Assembly: GCA_033439295.1 (NCBI GenBank) | Contig: JAVTLE010000003.1 | Span: 1-64,000 of the forward strand | DNA from: Deuterostichococcus epilithicus | Lineage: Eukaryota; Chlorophyta; Trebouxiophyceae; Prasiolales; Stichococcaceae | DNA length: 64,000 bases | Reading direction: 5' to 3' | Part shown: piece by piece, positions 12,001 to 21,674 of the stretch | Layout of the letters: each line of letters opens with the position of its first letter | How positions within the stretch are numbered: the first letter of the stretch is position 1 | The notes under the pieces: generated by a model | Seen by the model: only the letters and a program-made list of their open reading frames with translations | The model's database searches: none | Told to the model about the DNA's origin: nothing | Position numbers and translations under genes: made by a program

Positions 12001-15000
12001 GCGTCTGTCGCCGCTCCGGATGGCAGCCTGCTGGAGATGTTCCAGTGCGGCCCCGGCCCAATGCGACGCTGAAGCCGCCAAAGCCTCCGTCGCTGCGGGA
12101 CTCCTCGCCGCCGCCGTCATCTCCTCCGGCGCCGCCGCCACGACCTCCACCAGTGCCTCCTCCGGGGCCTCCGCCAAGCCCACCCCCAGGTCCACCACCT
12201 GCACCGCCTCCGGGCCCGCCGCCTTCACCACCTCCAAGGCCACCGCCCGGGCCGCCGCCGTCGCCTCCACCCGNGCCGCCGCCGTCGCCTCCACCCNGGC
12301 CGCCGCCGTCCCCTCCACCCGGGCCGCCGCCGTCCCTCCACCTGGGCCGCCGCCGTCCCCACCGCCCGGGCCGCCGCCGAGTCCTCCACCTGGGCCGCCG
12401 CCGTCCCCACCGCCCGGGCCGCCGCCGAGTCCTCCACCCGGGCCGCCGCCGTCCCCACCTCCCGGGCCGCCGCCGTCCCCTCCGCCCTCACCGCCGCCCT
12501 CACCGCCTCCCAGGCCACCACCAAGCCCGCCCCGGGTCCACCGCCGTCGCCGCCACCAAGCCCGCCGCCGTCGCCGCCGCCGTCACCGCCTCCCTCGCCG
12601 CCGCCGTCACCGCCTCCCTCGCCGCCGCCGTCGCCGCCTCCAGGGCCGCCACCGGCTCCTCCTCCTTCCCCACCACCCACCCCACCCCCATGCCCGCTCA
12701 GTGCAATAACAAGGGCGCAGGGCAGGTGGACTGTCCGCCAACGCCCCCAGGCTGCATATCAGCGACCTGCACGGCGTTGGGCTCCGGTATTGTCAAAGTC
12801 AGCAACTGCTTCGACAAAACCATATCCTTCTTCACCGTTGAGTACACAGACCCTCAGGGCCAACGCGTGTGCGCCGGCAAGAAGTGAGTTTCCAGCTTCT
12901 GACGTCCTGCTGTCACGATGTGTTGTATGGACCTGCTGCCTGATGCAGCACCACGATTCGACTTTGCCATTGCATGCCGGGCACACGGCGCCTGCCGTCC
13001 CTGCAGTGCATGCCACTCGTCACATGTGGCGTGCATGTCCTCAGTCCAGCGAACAAGGCCTTTTCGCTCGCCTTGACGTGGGCCAATAGCCGCCCAGCTC
13101 CNGTCCAGGCGCGCTAGGGGCTGAGCAGCAAGTGGATGCACGCGCAGGGAGGAGGCGGCTCCAGGCGTGCAGCTGTTCCAGTTCACGGCGCAGTGCAACT
13201 CGCCGGTGACCTTGTACTTGCACGATGGCAAGTATGTGCCGAATGACGGCATCACACCCCTCAACGTCACCGGCACCGCCTGCGCCTCACAATACAACGA
13301 CGGCAGGGACGGCAACGGCAACGGCAACCAGCTGTGCCACACGTGTGGCCCTTACGATTACAACTTCCCGGGCCTGCCTCCGGCGCCGCCCCCAGCCCGC
13401 CTCCAGGCCCGCCGCCCCGACCACCTCCGTTGCCTCCACCAACGCCGCCCCCAGGGCCGCCACCCAGCCCGCCTCCAGGCCCGCCGCCCAGCCCGCCGCC
13501 GTCACCGCCCCGGGCCCGCCTCCAGGGCCGCCACCCCGACCGCCTCCATCACCTCCACCAAGCCCGCCCCCAGGGCCGCCCCCAGCCCGCCTCCCAGCCC
13601 GCCACCAAGCCCGCCGCCGTCGCCGCCGCCCGGTCCGCCTCCTGGGCCCCCGCCATCTCCGCCACCCAGCCCGCCTCCGCTGCCGCCTCCGGGCCCGCCG
13701 CCTTCGCCCCCGCCGTCGCCACCACCTGGGCCGCCACCCTCGCCACCTCCCAGCCCACCGCCCTCGCCGCCGCCCTCGCCGCCGCCCTCACCACCTCCCA
13801 GCCCACCACCCGGCCCGCCGCCGTCTCCACCGCCCAGCCCGCCACCCAGCCCGCCGCCATCGCCGCCACCCAGCCCACCTCCTGGGCCGCCGCCATCTCC
13901 GCCACCCAGCCCTCCACCCAGCCCCCTCCCAGCCCGCCGCCTGGCCCTCCCCGAGCCCGCCGCCCAGCCCGCCACCGAGCCCGCCGCCCAGCCCCCTCCC
14001 AGCCCGCCGCCCGGCCCTCCCCCTTCGCCGCCACCCAGCCCGCCGCCAAGCCCACCCCCACTGCCGCCGCCGCGTCCACCTCCAAACCCGCCACCAAGGC
14101 CGCCTCCTCGCCACCGCCCAGTCCGCCTCCATCGCCGCCTCCCGCCCCGCCGCCGCCGCCGGTGTGTATCGACAGGCGCAGCANCNCGACCAACTTCTAC
14201 AGCTACTGCGACTTTGGGGACGCGCTGCCCGGCGGCGGCCTGGTCAACGGCACTGGTGCGACGGCTGACTCGGTGGGCTCCAGCTCCCGAGCCGGCGGCA
14301 ACACGACGCAGCTGACCGCCGACGCAGCCGGCTGTGGCCCGCAGTACGGCATCGCCTACACCTTCTACATCGAGGTCGTCGCCTCTGGCAGCTACATCTT
14401 CAGCCTGAGCGTGGACGGCGCTGCCTCGAAGGCACAGCTGATCGTCAACGGCTCGTCCTCTGCCAGCCCGCTGCTGAGCGTCGGCGGCAGCCCGTCCACC
14501 GCCTCCAGCACGCAGCCTGTCCCGCTGTCGCCCGGCCGCTACCTCATCGAGGTGGACCTGGCCACCAACTACGACTTCACCCCCTCGCTGGCCGCGTCTG
14601 TCGCCGCTCCGGATGGCAGCCTGCTGGAGATGTTCCAGTGCGGCCCCCGGCCCAATGCGACGCTGAAGCCGCCAAAGCCTCCGTCGCTGCGGGACTCCTC
14701 GCCGCCGCCGTCATCTCCTNCGGCGCCGCCGCCACGACCTCCACCAGTGCCTCCTCCGGGGCCTCCGCCAAGCCCACCCCCAGGTCCACCACCTGCACCG
14801 CCTCCGGGCCCGCCGCCTTCACCACCTCCAAGGCCACCGCCCGGGCCGCCGCCGTCGCCTCCACCCGNGCCGCCGCCGTCGCCTCCACCCNGGCCGCCGC
14901 CGTCCCCTCCACCCGGGCCGCCGCCGTCCCCTCCACCTGGGCCGCCGCCGTCCCCACCGCCCGGGCCGCCGCCGAGTCCTCCACCTGGGCCGCCGCCGTC

Positions 15001-18000
15001 CCCACCGCCCGGGCCGCCGCCGAGTCCTCCACCCGGGCCGCCGCCGTCCCCACCTCCCGGGCCGCCGCCGTCCCTCCGCCCTCACCGCCGCCCTCACCGC
15101 CTCCCAGGCCACCACCAAGCCCGCCCCCGGGTCCACCGCCGTCGCCGCCACCAAGCCCGCCGCCGTCGCCGCCGCCGTCACCGCCTCCCTCGCCACCGCC
15201 ATCGCCGCCTCCAGGCCCGCCGCCCAGCCCGCCGCCGTCACCGCCCCGGGCCCGCCTCCAGGGCCGCCACCCCGACCGCCTCCATCACCTCCACCAAGCC
15301 CGCCCCCAGGACCGCCTCCCAGCCCGCCACCAAGCCCACCGCCGTCGCCGCCGCCGTCTCCTCCTCCCTCGCCACCGCCATCGCCGCCTCCAGGGCCGCC
15401 GCCCAGCCCGCCGCCGTCACCGCCCCGGGCCCGCCTCCAGGGCCGCCACCCCGACCGCCTCCATCACCTCCACCAAGCCCGCCCCAGGGCCGCCCCCAGC
15501 CCGCCTCCCAGCCCGCCACCCAGCCCGCCGCCGTCGCCGCCGCCCGGTCCGCCTCCTGGGCCCCCGCCATCTCCGCCACCCAGCCCGCCTCCGCTGCCGC
15601 CTCCGGGCCCACCTCCTTCGCCCCCGCCGTCTCCACCACCACGCCCGCCGCCATCTCCACCGCCCAGCCCTCCACCTGGCCCGCCGCCCTCGCCACCACC
15701 TGGGCCGCCACCCTCGCCACCTCCCAGCCCACCGCCCTCGCCGCCGCCCTCGCCGCCGCCCTCACCACCTCCCAGCCCACCACCCGGCCCGCCGCCATCT
15801 CCACCGCCCAGCCCGCCACCCAGCCCGCCGCCATCGCCGCCCCCAGCCCACCTCCTGGGCCGCCGCCATCTCCGCCACCCAGCCCGCCTCCACTGCCGCC
15901 TCCGGGCCCACCCCTCGCCCCCGCCATCTCCACCACCACGCCCGCCGCCATCTCCACCTCCCGGCCCTCCACCTGGCCCGCCGCCATCGCCGCCACCCTC
16001 GCCACCGCCCTCGCCACCTCCCAGCCCACCGCCCTCGCCACCGCCTGGCCCACCGCCATCACCACCGCCCTCACCCCCGCCCGGTCCGCCTCCAAGCCCT
16101 CCGCCGTCGCCGCCCCCAGCCCGCCTCCGAGCCCGCCCCCACGGCCGCCGCCCAGCCCGCCGCCATCCCCACCACCCAGCCCGCCGCCCCGCCCTCCACC
16201 GCCTGCGCCTCCTCCCATCTCGCCATGCAACTATGGTGGGCCGGAGGGCCTGCTTGCATACAATGCTTTTGTGCCTGTCATCTGAATTGGGCAGTCCCAT
16301 GCAATGTGCATTTGCTAGAGGGGAGTGAGATCTGAGATGCTCGCTTGAAAGGGAGGGGCACCGCTGACAGGGCATCTTAGTGCGAGCCCGCTCCCAAGCT
16401 GGCTGTTGACTTGTTGAGTGTCTGCCGGCGCAGTCACCACGTCAGGCGGCGTGCAGTCCTTCACCGCGGCGGAAGGCGGGACCGGCACCATCAGCCTGAC
16501 GCTGAAGGACGTGGGCGTCGCAGGCAGCTTCATCACCATCTCGTACAATGGCGTCACCGGCTCGCTGGGTCAGATGACGTCCTTCTCCGACACCCCCGGA
16601 GCCAAGTTGCCGGCCGGCACGTTCAACCTTGCCGGCACGGTGGTGCTCAACTTGAGCGGCGGCGGCTACACCTTCACCATGTCCGGCACTACAGCGGCCA
16701 CGGCCAAGGACAGCGGCTTTGTCATCACGCTCTACTCCGGCGGCTCCGCTTTTGCCACAGTGACCAACAGAGTGGGCTCAGTTTGCCCCGACCCCTCAAA
16801 ATGTGCGGCCCTCATGCTGGTGGCCGGCGGCGTGGCGGACTGCCCGGCGCGGTCGCCGCCACCGCCACCGCCGCCGCCGCCCGCAGTGTGCGAGATCGTG
16901 ACTGCGACCAACTACGTCTGGACCGGCACCTTCAAGCCCACCGGCAGCACCTCCACCACCCCCATCAGCGGCGTCTTGAACATGTATGTGTCAGACAACC
17001 CCGGTGCCAAGAACTACATGACTTTCACGGAGACGTCCGGCACCACGAAGATCACCTTTACGTCCACCAGCTTCTCCGCCGACCCCATCACGACGGACCC
17101 AGTGGCGCAGACCTACTCCTTCAGTGGTGTCGGCAACCTGTGCACCGTCGGCGGCTCCTGCACCAACGGCCTCTCCTTCACCGTCGCCGGCAACCTGCTG
17201 GACTCGACCAAGCCGAATTGGTCGTTCACCTACAACCAGGGCACCAAGTCCGCCACCACCACGAGCGGCGGCGTCATCAACATCCCGTACGGCAGCGCCG
17301 CCGACTGCGCGCTGCCCGCCGCCCCGCCCCCGCCGCCGCTCGCCGTGTGCGAGATCGTGACGGCGACCAACTACGCCTGGACCGGCACCTTCAAGCCCAC
17401 CGGCAGCACCTCCACCACCCCCATCAGCGGCGTCCTGAATATGTACATGTCGGACAACCCGGGCGCCAACAACTACATGGTTTTCACGGAGATGGCCGGC
17501 GGCGCGAAGTTCACCTTCACGGCCACCAGCTTCACCGTCAGCACCATCACAACAGACCCAGTGGCGCAGACCTACGCCTTCAGTGGTGTCGGCAACCTGT
17601 GCCAAGTGGGCGGCTCCTGCACCAACGGCCTCTCCTTCAGCGTCGCCGGCAACCTGCTGGACTCGACCAAGCCGAATTGGTCGTTCACCTACAACCAGGG
17701 CACCAAGTCCGCCACCACCACGAGCGGCGGCGTCATCAACATCCCGTACGGCAGCGCCGCCGACTGCGCGCCGCCGCCGTCCTGTCCATATGGCTCCGGC
17801 CTGAAGCTGGACCTGTTCGGGCCGTATTCAGCGGAAATCACCAGCACCCCGCTGCCGCTGACGCGCGGCTGCACCAACTGCATCTACCCGTCCTCCTTGG
17901 CGCCCAGCAGCACCTCCATAGACACCGCCGTCAACTCCGGCACCTGCGACTTCACCGGCTGCTCCAGCAAACCGGGCGACCCCATCCCCGCGGCCTACGG

Positions 18001-20152
18001 GCCGTGGTACGACCCAGCCAAATGCCCAGACGACTGGCCTGGCAACCCGGGTCAGAACGACTACGGGCTGGGGCTGTCCAACAACTTCATCCTGCGCTGG
18101 ACGGGCAGCATCCGCTTCCCCATCAGCGGCACCTACAAGCTGCTGGTGGCCGTCAACGACGGCGCCCTCGTGTACATCGACGGCGCCCTCGTGCTGGAGC
18201 AGAACGGCATCCAGGGGCTGAGCGTCGACACCGCAACACAAGCATTCACTGCAGGGCTGCACACCATCGAGGTGCAGTACGTCCAGGCGACGTCCAACTC
18301 GGCGCTGGTGCTGTACTGGAACTGGAACGGCGCGGCGCTGGACGGCAACCTGGTGCCCATCCCGCCATCGGCGTTCTGCCTGGCGCCGCCCGCGCCGCCG
18401 CCGCCGGTAGGCACCCCCACTGCGGCACCGACGCTGAAGCCGACGGCCGCGCCGACTGTCGCGCCGACAGCAGCGCCGACTGCCGCGCCGACGGCAGCGC
18501 CGACGCTGAAGCCGACCGCGGCGCCGACCGCCCCACCAGTCGCCTGCGACATCGTGAAGGCCACCAACTACCAGTGGACGGGCACATACTCAGGAAGCAG
18601 CACCAGCACAATCACCGACGGAACCCTCAACATGTACGTCTCCACCGCGGCGAACGCCCCCAACTTCCTGGTGTTCACAGAGACGACCGGTGGATTCAAA
18701 TACAAGTTCACGGCCAACACTTTCAACTACATCCAGACGGACTATGGCGCCCAGACCTACTCCTTCAGCGGCCTCGGCAGCCTGTGCTACGTCGACTACC
18801 AGCAATGCCTCACCAACAATGCGGCCTACTCAGTCTCTGGCAACCTGAAGGACGGCTCCGCGAGCGACTTCGTCTTCACCTACTCCGGCGGCACTAAGAC
18901 CGCCAACCAGTGCACCAACGGCGCCGCCATCAGCATCCCCTACGGCAGTGCCTCCGACTGCGCAGCGACTCCCGCGCCGACTGCCACGCCGACAGCAGCG
19001 CCGACGCTGAAGCCGACGGCCGCGCCGACTGTCGCGCCGACAGCAGCGCCAACTGCCGCGCCGACGGCAGCGCCGACGCTGAAGCCGACCGCGGCGCCGA
19101 CCGCCCCACCAGTCGCCTGCGACATCGTGAAGGCCACCAACTACCAGTGGACGGGCACATACTCAGGAAGCAGCACCAGCACAATCACCGACGGAACCCT
19201 CAACATGTACGTCTCCACCGCGGCGAACGCCCCCAACTTCCTGGTGTTCACAGAGACGACCGGTGGATTCAAATACAAGTTCACGGCCAACACTTTCAAC
19301 TACATCCAGACGGACTATGGCGCCCAGACCTACTCCTTCAGCGGCCTCGGCAGCCTGTGCTACGTCGACTACCAGCAATGCCTCACCAACAATGCGGCCT
19401 ACTCAGTCTCTGGCAACCTGAAGGACGGCTCCGCGAGCGACTTCGTCTTCACCTACTCCGGCGGCACTAAGACCGCCAACCAGTGCACCAACGGCGCCGC
19501 CATCAGCATCCCCTACGGCAGTGCCTCCGACTGCGCAGCGACTCCCGCGCCGACTGCCGCGCCGACAGCAGCACCGACGCTGAAGCCAACCGCGGCGCCG
19601 ACAGCAGCGCCGACGCTGAAGCCGACGGCCGCGCCGACTGCCGCACCGGTTTCCTGCGACATCGTGAAGGCCACCAACTATCAGTGGACGGGCACATACT
19701 GTAGTGACAGTCGCACCTGCACGTCGATCTCTGCCGGCACCCTCAACATGTACATCTCCACCGCGACGAACGCGCCCAACTCGCTAGTGTTCACCGAGAC
19801 GACCTATGGCACCAGATACAAGTTCACGGCCTCCACCTTCACCAACATTCAGACGGACTACGTCTCCCAAACGTACTCCTTCAACGGCTATGGCAGCCTG
19901 TGTTACGTCGACCAGTCCGGCTGCCTCGTCAAATACCCCGACAGCAACTCGTGGTACACGGTCTCTGGCAACCTGAAGGACGGCTCCGCGAGTGACTTCG
20001 TCTTCAACTACGCCGGTGGCTCCAAGACCGTCAACCAGTGCACCAACAGCGTCGCCATCAGCATCCCCTACGGCACTGCCTCCGACTGCGCGCTGCCGAG
20101 CGGCCGCCGACGGCTGATGTCCAGCCTCCGCGGCCGCCGCGCGCTGACCTAG
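1..20152 (+). CDS. giant SPPP-rich multidomain extracellular matrix glycoprotein (5'-partial)
   Basis: Probable structural glycoprotein of the algal cell wall or extracellular matrix. Long Ser/Pro/Ala/Gly-Pro-Pro-Pro rods, typical of hydroxyproline-rich glycoproteins, link folded modules: six lectin/PA14-like domains, two cysteine-rich cassettes, one further cysteine-rich pair, a PA14 domain and five related beta-sandwich repeats. Exons I can place: up to 6667, 6823-6949, 7099-7146, 7341-7406, 7524-7585, 7777-7980, 8139-8262, 8434-8499, 8818-8883, 9000-9058, 9283-9453, 9628-12883, 13148-16235, 16434-20152. Every junction has GT-AG ends and matching phase, which argues for one gene. The protein ends in an Arg-rich tail before the TAG at 20150-20152. 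The start and any signal peptide lie upstream of the window. The SPPP stretches change frame several times in 1-6.6 kb and 9.6-13 kb, probably from sequence errors in C-rich repeats. It could instead be two or three adjacent genes mis-joined; the phase match makes that less likely. Confidence 0.7.
316..810 (+). other. lectin/PA14-like module L1
   Basis: First of six homologous modules of about 160 residues. It opens with Cys and a YCEFG-type motif, has a central CGPQYGIAYTFYIEV strand and a VPLSPGRYLVEVDLA strand, and ends EMFQCGP. The alternating hydrophobic strands and the order of small-residue turns recall PA14/GLEYA-type carbohydrate-binding beta-sandwiches, but this is inference from pattern. 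Compared with L2 and L3 it carries a few substitutions, with NWNSYCEFGEGL replacing NFYSYCDFGAAL. The apparent TGA at 808-810 follows a C-run and disappears if one C is added. Confidence 0.65.
2437..2934 (+). other. lectin/PA14-like module L2
   Basis: Second copy of the module, in the second unit of the 2.12-kb tandem repeat and essentially identical to L3. It follows an SPPP rod ending PPAPPPPPVCAP. The reading frame meets a TGA just after EMFQCGPRPA. The same codon position in module L6 is read through because L6 has one more C in the run, so this stop is more likely a sequence error than the true end. Confidence 0.65.
4560..5057 (+). other. lectin/PA14-like module L3
   Basis: Third copy of the module, with the same cysteines, the same GRYLVEVDLA strand and the same apparent stop after CGPRPA as L1 and L2. 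An open frame from 2913 runs through the preceding rod directly into this domain, showing that rod and module can be translated together. The rod after L3 differs from those after L1 and L2 from about 5806 onward and leads to the cysteine-rich cassettes. Confidence 0.65.
6823..7980 (+). other. cysteine-rich five-exon cassette, copy 1
   Basis: Five small exons encode a cysteine-rich segment. Exon A (6823-6949) has PYPPPPP, then CPAGQ, RCGG and GCCQ. Exon B (7099-7146) ends GWPNCG. Exon C (7341-7406) has KPAYCKTGY and ARPW. Exon D (7524-7585) has DCPLLQCQPDSVCICNQ. Exon E (7777-7980) begins VCDNQLQNYQEISSY, has GFGGKPPIC, and ends in a short SPPP linker. Entry phase is 2 and exit phase is 2, so the block can be duplicated without a frame change. 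The fold is not one I recognise; disulphide-stabilised and extracellular is a reasonable guess. Confidence 0.7.
8139..9453 (+). other. cysteine-rich five-exon cassette, copy 2
   Basis: This is a diverged duplicate of the preceding cassette with the same five-exon order and phases: A (8139-8262, CPAGQQPW ... RCGG ... GCCQ), B (8434-8499, ending QWNNCG), C (8818-8883, KPAYCKTGYNNCWRPW), D (9000-9058, DCPKFTCEPGTICACNQ) and E (9283-9453, TCQTQDNYNNIKNN, then FGGPYSC and QCTPP). Exon C is 66 bases in both copies, while exon B is 48 in the first and 66 in the second. Introns share little sequence, so the duplication is much older than the 2-kb rod repeats. The last exon splices at phase 2 into module L4. 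Confidence 0.7.
9628..10130 (+). other. lectin/PA14-like module L4 (divergent)
   Basis: Fourth copy of the module, introduced by a fresh exon starting PPPSPPPALCDNKRS. It has the same framework (YYSYCSYSSSLPPG, SGCGPE, AYTYFIEV, PGRYLIEVDLATG, EMFQCGP) but differs throughout from L1-L3 and L5-L6, so it is the oldest branch of the family in this window. Several N bases (9831, 9833, 9838, 9903, 9927-9928, 10102, 10146) leave a few residues undetermined. It reads without a break into the next SPPP rod. Confidence 0.65.
11569..12072 (+). other. lectin/PA14-like module L5
   Basis: Fifth module (cysteine-led; SYCDFGDALPGGG; IAYTFYIEV; PGRYLIEVDLATN; EMFQCGP). It is nearly identical to L6 but has one C fewer in the run just after the final Cys-Gly-Pro. 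That puts a TGA at 12070-12072 in this copy only. The L6 copy reads on into NATLKPPKPP, which is the best evidence that the L5 stop is not real. Confidence 0.65.
12694..13374 (+). other. cysteine-rich domain split by an intron (exon ends at 12883, next exon starts at 13148)
   Basis: The part before the intron begins CNNKGAGQVDCPP and has CISATC, SNCFDKTISFF and QRVC. The part after it continues with LFQFTAQCNSPVTLYLHDG, GTAC and LCHTCGPYDYNFPG before returning to SPPP. The splice AA|GTGAGT ... GCGCAG|G keeps the frame as Lys-Glu-Glu. The domain has about nine cysteines. I do not recognise the family; it occurs once in the window and sits between the L5 and L6 rods. Confidence 0.55.
14161..14660 (+). 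other. lectin/PA14-like module L6 (intact read-through)
   Basis: Sixth module. It is the only SPPP-flanked copy of the L1/L2/L3/L5/L6 branch whose reading frame continues uninterrupted from the preceding rod through the domain (EMFQCGPRPNATLKPP) into the next rod, as part of an open frame from 13334 to 16285. It therefore serves as the reference for the intended reading of the other copies. Confidence 0.7.
16434..16860 (+). other. unrecognised beta-rich module at the start of the C-terminal exon
   Basis: The last exon begins after the CGCAG acceptor at 16429-16433. Phase joins the preceding SPCNY to VTTSGGVQSF. About 140 residues of alternating hydrophobic and polar strands follow (TGTISLTLKDVG, FITISYNG, VVLNLSGGGYTFTMSG), then CPDPSKC and a second pair of Cys, then SPPPPPPPPP. 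It resembles bacterial-type secreted beta-sandwich modules in composition. I cannot assign it to a family. Confidence 0.5.
16887..17772 (+). other. beta-sandwich module M1, two tandem copies
   Basis: Two homologous modules of about 142 residues (roughly 16887-17312 and 17346-17771) begin CEIVTATNY and end IPYGSAADC. They share WTGTFKPTGSTSTTP, NMYVSDNPGA/NMYMSDNPGA, TYSFSGVGNLC/TYAFSGVGNLC, NWSFTYNQGTKSAT and four regularly spaced cysteines. Long stretches are identical at the DNA level in the second halves, while the first halves have diverged, suggesting partial gene conversion. They are separated by a short APPPPPLAV linker. The family is unrecognised and related to M2 further on. Confidence 0.6.
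17778..18390 (+). other. PA14-like carbohydrate-binding domain
   Basis: About 200 residues starting CPYGSGLKLDLFGPY. The segment NNFILRWTGSIRFPISGTYK, then LLVAVNDGALVYIDGALVLE, then TAGLHTIEVQYVQATSNSAL and LYWNWNG follows the PA14 pattern: a GxYxFxxxxDDGxxLxIDG-type core, then an Axx-L-xAGxHxIxVxY strand. Here the usual DD of the binding site appears as ND. PA14 domains occur in adhesins and glycosidases and often bind glycans in a calcium-dependent way. A role in holding matrix sugars is inference. Confidence 0.75.
18396..20095 (+). repeat. 573-bp tandem repeat: module M2 x3 with TAAPT linkers
   Basis: Three modules start at about 18540, 19113 and 19653 (each CDIVKATNYQWTGTY ... ASDC) and are joined by linkers built from TAAPT, TAAPTLKP and TVAPT. 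M2a and M2b (with linkers) are a near-perfect 573-bp duplication; one visible difference is gcgccgact at 18474 against gcgccaact at 19047. M2c is older and diverged, with an extra cysteine pair (CSDSRTC). The linkers are Thr/Pro/Ala-rich and likely O-glycosylated. Confidence 0.85.
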
Positions 20153-21674
20153 GCGCCGCTCCCCTACGCTCGCCTGATCGTGCCGGCCCTTCTGGTGCGC
20201 CTTCCGACCTTCTCCGCTGTCAACCTGTTTAACTTTGCATGCTCAACATGTTGTATTGTCTCGTGGCGGCTGACTCGCTTGAATTTGCTGTCCTTCCAGT
20301 GTTGCTGCCAATACAGCGTGTGCACATGTGCTGACGCCCCCATCGATTTGCTGCTTGCAGGGCCATCGAATGGACATCACCCAGCCGCCGCCATGTGGTG
20401 CCTGCACCTGCAGCTGATGCGCCGGCCGCACGATGCTCCTCAATTGCGTTAGTCCATGAGACCATACCTTTTTTAATGCTTTCAGATTTTATTTCGTTGT
20501 TAGTTTCCACATGCGGATCAGACTTCTTGACATTCCACTTTGTTCCTTAATCCACCGGCGCCGCCTCGTGGACGCATCGAACCCTATGTTGGCGACGTAG
20601 TCGTCCGCAATTCCCAATATTTTTAGGTCGCAGTTTTGATTTGATTGTAACAGCGTGCAAATAGATCCACTGCGTGCAAGACCGTCCGATATGCCCAAAG
20701 CACAGCGACATGCCAGTAGTGCTGCCCCCGCATCAACCCCTCCTCTTCCGCATGGCACGGGCGGCGGACATACAACGGCGTCTGCACATCTTTGATAACA
20801 TTCCCTCGCCTCTCGAACTGCTCACCTCTTTTATAATCTCAACCTTCCACATGCACGATCCCCTATCCAGTCTAGTTTCTGGCTATTCTCGCCGCAATGC
20901 ACCTCGAATGTTTCTGCCATCACGCACAACCTGCCTCTTTCTCAATCAAGATGCATATTGCTGAGGGTAACGTGAGCCGATGCCTTCCTATTCTACATGT
21001 CCTTGCGGCGGCGGGGGCGGCGGCGAGCGAGTGTCTCTTACCAACAGACAGGTACGGAAGCTTCATTGCTGGGCGATCAATCAGGTCGTGTGGATCACCG
21101 CCCATGGGGTCTAGATCAAGCTTGACATCACCAGCCACTGCACTGCGGAAGCGTGTATGCGGAAAGAGGTTTCGAAGTCGAAAGTATCCTTCCCTCATCG
21201 ATGTTGCTCGCTCTCTCCCTCAACTTTCGACTTCTGACTGCTAATATGCAATGACGAGCCTCCATCATGCACGCCCGGCAAAGCCGCCAATATTGCAACC
21301 GCTTTACGGCGGCGGCCTGCTACAATGGAGGAAGTAATAACAGCATGTTGCTGATGTTGGGACGTGGTGCCTCTGGAGACGGGCACACGTGACACTGATG
21401 GGCTAAATGATGAAATGTTGTTTGAAGGAAGTTTGATGCAGCTGCAGAGCAGAGGCCGAATGCAAAGGGGAAATTCGACATCTTCTTGCAGATTCGAAAG
21501 GCCAAAAACTTCGAAAGGACCCCCTTTCGATAGTCTCCAACATGGTGATGCTGGCGAAGGCTCGTCTGCGATGCAAAATTGCGAGCCAAATTGAAATTAT
21601 AACCAACGCAAGATTGATGTTTCGTTCAGCCGTCGATTGCGCCGGCTAGTGTGCAGCTTGCAAAGCTGGCAGCG
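20153..21674. other. intergenic: 3' region of the matrix gene and 5' region of RPA49
   Basis: No convincing coding exon. AT content is higher than in flanking genes. A TGTAA motif, the usual green-algal poly(A) signal, occurs at about 20645. A TATA-like ATTATAACC occurs at about 21595-21603, some 75 bases before the RPA49 ATG. Several open frames of 60-110 codons exist on both strands but show no recognisable protein features. Confidence 0.4.

Larger units (their letters stand above)
11340..15130 (+). repeat. 2.59-kb tandem duplication carrying modules L5 and L6
   Basis: About 11340-12540 and 13930-15130 are near-identical: the end of an SPPP rod, a lectin-like module and the following rod. 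The offset is about 2593. Ambiguous bases recur in register (11591 and 11593 against 14184 and 14186; 12274 and 12297 against 14868 and 14891). The cysteine-rich pair at 12.69-13.37 kb lies between the copies. Confidence 0.85.

Noticed and set aside
1-16285. Arg/His-rich and Ala-rich alternative plus-strand frames through the SPPP rods
   Set aside because: They are out-of-frame readings of the same C-rich repeats; none connects to the conserved modules on both sides without the frame slips noted.
861-16375. Long minus-strand open frames rich in Gly/Ala/Arg over the SPPP region
   Set aside because: They are mirror images of the CCx-repeat coding strand; the plus strand carries the spliced, phase-consistent exons and the folded modules.
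16991-19697. Minus-strand open frames opposite the M1, PA14 and M2 modules
   Set aside because: They repeat with the modules and reflect codon bias of the plus strand; no start context or domain is seen.
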